Shown in pieces: positions 5,328 through 6,982 of a stretch of DNA of 6,982 nucleotides (position 1 is the first letter of the stretch; each line of letters opens with the position of its first letter). Source of the DNA: BM506 sp031581485 (lineage in GTDB: Bacteria; Desulfobacterota; Desulfobulbia; Desulfobulbales; SURF-16); NCBI GenBank assembly GCA_031581485.1, contig JAVLBA010000099.1:1-6982 (forward strand), written 5' to 3'. Under the pieces are notes generated by a model. The model was not told the DNA's origin, did no database searches, and saw only the letters and a list, made by a program, of their open reading frames with translations. The position numbers and the translations under genes are program-made.

Positions 5328-5951
5328 TCAAACCCGGCGCCCGCTTAAAATATCAAGGAGATGCAAAAGCTGGAGCTGGGTATTCCACCAGGCCCCGCTG
5401 TTATCAATGACATGGTGGGCCCGCTTGATCTTTTCCATGGCCGGCATCTGGCACTGATATGCCTGCCGGGCCTGCTGGGCAGTGACCCGGTCTCTGGCCA
5501 TAACCCTTTGCAGACAGGTATCATAGTCGGCATAGACCAGGATGATCCTGCCGAAGAAGGCGTCCCAGCCGGCCTCAAAAAGGAGGGGGACTTCGACAAG
5601 GGCCCGCCCCCCAGGCCCTAAAAGCTCCTGGAGTTTTGCCCTGACCAGGGGGTGGATACGGCCATCAACCGCGCGCTTCACCTGCGGGTCAGAAAATATA
5701 TCCTGGCGCAGCAAAGGGCGATCCAGCCGGCCGTCAGGCCTGATATATTTATGATCGTATTCCCTGACAGCCAGCCAACCAGGCTCTCCCGGCTGCATGA
5801 GATCGCGGGCAATCCTGTCCGCCTCCAGACAGGGCCAGGCAAGGCGGCTGGCCAGAAATCGGCTCACCCGGCTCTTGCCGGAACCGATAAAACCGGTGAT
5901 GCCCACCACCCCCTCTTTATTCCCCCCCTGCCCTGCCATCAGCCTAGCCAT
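5328..5951 (-). CDS. coaE: Dephospho-CoA kinase CoaE
   Basis: CoaE phosphorylates the 3' hydroxyl of the ribose in dephospho-CoA using ATP, the last step of coenzyme A synthesis, in the cytoplasm. From the ATG at 5951 the product has 207 residues, like E. coli CoaE (206). The P-loop GFIGSGKS is at 20-27, EADRIARDL at 43-51 keeps the conserved aspartate (Asp45), HPLV is at 100-103, VPLLFEAGWD at 121-130, the lid region RVMARDR with its basic residues at about 149-155, and VIDNSG at 181-186. The frame is open upstream to an ATG at 6026, but that would add 25 unconserved residues lying inside the preceding gene. The ATG at 5951 has a GGTGG site five bases upstream and overlaps the end of the pseudouridine synthase gene by 8 bases, which suggests translational coupling. 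The nearby ATG at 5939 lacks a usable site. Confidence 0.95.
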   Translation of the reverse strand: MARLMAGQGGNKEGVVGITGFIGSGKSRVSRFLASRLAWPCLEADRIARDLMQPGEPGWLAVREYDHKYIRPDGRLDRPLLRQDIFSDPQVKRAVDGRIHPLVRAKLQELLGPGGRALVEVPLLFEAGWDAFFGRIILVYADYDTCLQRVMARDRVTAQQARQAYQCQMPAMEKIKRAHHVIDNSGAWWNTQLQLLHLLDILSGRRV

Positions 5952-6897
5952 TATCCCCACCAAGAGCCGCCAAAAGCGCGCGCATATCTTCGGGCAGAGG
6001 GGCATCAAATTGCAGGGGTTCAGCACTCAAGGGATGGGCGATGGTGAGCTGCGAGGCATGCAGGCATTGGCGGTCCGCTCCCTGCATCTGGGCCCGCTTG
6101 CCACCATAGACCGTATCGCCCATGACAGGAGAGCCCACATGACTCATGTGGACCCGGATCTGGTGGGTACGCCCTGTCTTGATGACCACCTGCACCAAAG
6201 AGGCCCGGGCAAAGGCCTCCAGGACCTTATATTCGGTAAGAGCGGTGCGGCCGCCCCTGGCAAGCACAGCCATCTTTTTACGATGAACAGGGTGACGGCC
6301 GATGAAGGTATCGATGGTGCCCACAGGCGGGGCCGGACACCCCGCCACAATGGCAAGATAGATTTTGCGGACCTGCCTCTTTTCAAACTGGGCCACCAGG
6401 TTCTGATGGGCCAGATCTGTTTTGGCAACCACCAAAACCCCGGAGGTATCCTTGTCCAGGCGATGGACGATTCCCGGCCGCATAACCCCCCCGATACCGG
6501 CAAGATCATGGCAATGATAGAGAAGGCCCTGCACCAGGGTCCCCTCCATATTGCCGGCCGCCGGATGGACCACCACTCCCGGATCTTTGTTAATAACAAT
6601 GAGGTGTTCATCCTCAAAAAGGATGTCCAGGGGGAGTTCCTGTGGGGTGAGAAAAAGCTCCGTGGGCGCTGGAATGGCCACCAGGATATGATCTCGGTGC
6701 TGCACCTTGTAACTCAGCTTGACACATTGCCCATTGACCAGAACATCTCCCTCCCTGATCAGTTTCTGGATGCGGGACCTGGACAGTTCGGCAAGGCGGG
6801 AATTATTATGCAGAACCTTGTCAAGTCGATGACCCTGCTCAAAGGCCTGGACATCAATATCATATCTGTTGACAAGGGAAGCGGCTGGCTGTGTCAT
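5944..6897 (-). CDS. rluD: RluA/RluD-family rRNA pseudouridine synthase with S4 domain
   Basis: Enzymes of this family convert uridines of 23S rRNA to pseudouridine; RluD modifies helix 69 of the large subunit. The 317-residue product has an N-terminal S4 RNA-binding domain (about 23-75, with RSRIQKLIREGDVLVNG) and a catalytic domain from about 90. The catalytic aspartate is Asp148 in HRLDKDTSGVL (145-155). NKDPGVVVHPAAG (103-115) and TGRTHQIRVHM (241-251) are further family motifs. Length, S4 domain and motifs fit RluD best, but paralogues such as RluC and RluA-like enzymes share them, so the exact target uridines are not certain. The ATG at 6897 is preceded by AGAAG about eight bases upstream. 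Its TAG stop lies inside the first codons of coaE. Confidence 0.9.
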   Translation of the reverse strand: MTQPAASLVNRYDIDVQAFEQGHRLDKVLHNNSRLAELSRSRIQKLIREGDVLVNGQCVKLSYKVQHRDHILVAIPAPTELFLTPQELPLDILFEDEHLIVINKDPGVVVHPAAGNMEGTLVQGLLYHCHDLAGIGGVMRPGIVHRLDKDTSGVLVVAKTDLAHQNLVAQFEKRQVRKIYLAIVAGCPAPPVGTIDTFIGRHPVHRKKMAVLARGGRTALTEYKVLEAFARASLVQVVIKTGRTHQIRVHMSHVGSPVMGDTVYGGKRAQMQGADRQCLHASQLTIAHPLSAEPLQFDAPLPEDMRALLAALGGDNG

Positions 6898-6939
6898 AAA
6901 AGGATCTTCTGAAGAACGAATGAATAACGAATTTTTTTC

Positions 6940-6982
6940 TTATGCGGCAGTCCGGAGGCGAAAAGTATCCCGCCGCAGGGGG
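6940..6982 (-). CDS. Possible C-terminal tail of an unidentified upstream gene
   Basis: From the window edge the minus strand reads 13 codons, PLRRDTFRLRTAA, to a TAA at 6942-6940, 42 bases before the pseudouridine synthase start. The GC-rich composition resembles the coding regions, and it changes abruptly to A/T-rich DNA right after the TAA, which suggests a real gene end. With only 13 residues, neither the frame nor the family can be established. Confidence 0.3.
   Translation of the reverse strand, partial: PLRRDTFRLRTAA

Noticed and set aside
5952..6026. An earlier in-frame ATG for coaE at 6026, giving a 232-residue product
   Set aside because: The extra 25 residues do not resemble CoaE N-termini, the start lies within the preceding gene, and the ATG at 5951 has a better ribosome site and gives the family length.
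5797..6912. A 371-codon open frame on the plus strand
   Set aside because: It lies opposite the pseudouridine synthase and coaE, both of which show full family motifs. The translation has no recognisable domain, so it looks like an antisense shadow of GC-rich codons.
6915..6931. Two AACGAA copies 11 bases apart upstream of the pseudouridine synthase
   Set aside because: The repeat is short, A/T-rich and not linked to a promoter that I can see, so it is probably chance.
1..6982. Search for CRISPR arrays, tRNA or rRNA genes, insertion sequences and defence or toxin genes
   Set aside because: No repeated spacer units, tRNA-like folds, transposase motifs or accessory genes were seen. Almost all the DNA is filled by conserved housekeeping genes on one strand.

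Overview
The window is a core housekeeping segment of a bacterial chromosome, with every recognisable gene on the minus strand. Transcription runs from the high coordinates to the low ones. In that order the genes are a RluA/RluD-family pseudouridine synthase, coaE, rho, rpmE, prfA, prmC and murA (3' end cut off by the window edge). The order coaE-rho-rpmE-prfA-prmC-murA, with the zinc-type L31 and an N-terminally extended Rho, is what I associate with Desulfobacterota (the former Deltaproteobacteria), perhaps a Desulfobulbales-like sulfate reducer. That placement is inference from gene order and protein character; no 16S or lineage-specific gene is present. There is no mobile element, CRISPR array, toxin-antitoxin pair or other accessory system here.

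Region 6982-5328: the last 13 codons of a possible upstream gene are followed by the pseudouridine synthase, whose stop codon overlaps the coaE start by 8 bases. The two are almost certainly co-transcribed. Region 5327-5013 (315 bases, no conventional gene) is the rho promoter and leader. It starts with a near-consensus sigma-70 promoter just after the coaE stop, followed by a leader of about 265 bases. The leader carries a 10-base direct repeat, small hairpins, a strongly C-rich and G-poor (rut-like) stretch, and a possible 17-codon leader peptide whose UAG overlaps the GUG start of rho. That GUG lies in a 7-bp GC-rich hairpin. Region 5012-3651 is rho. Region 3650-3458 holds a second promoter (perfect TATAAT) and an rpmE leader with a terminator-like hairpin plus U6 and alternative pairings. 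Region 3457-1 is the rpmE-prfA-prmC-murA cluster, with gaps of 38, 23 and 94 bases.

Functionally the cluster joins transcription termination (Rho), translation termination (RF1 and the methyltransferase PrmC that modifies its GGQ glutamine), a ribosomal protein (L31), rRNA pseudouridylation, the last step of coenzyme A synthesis, and the first committed step of peptidoglycan synthesis. The proteins look ordinary and intact. The parts worth a second look are the untranslated leaders: the rho leader and start-codon hairpin, the rpmE leader, and the hairpin and U tract before prfA, which lacks a normally placed Shine-Dalgarno sequence. I did not find a previously undescribed multi-gene system.
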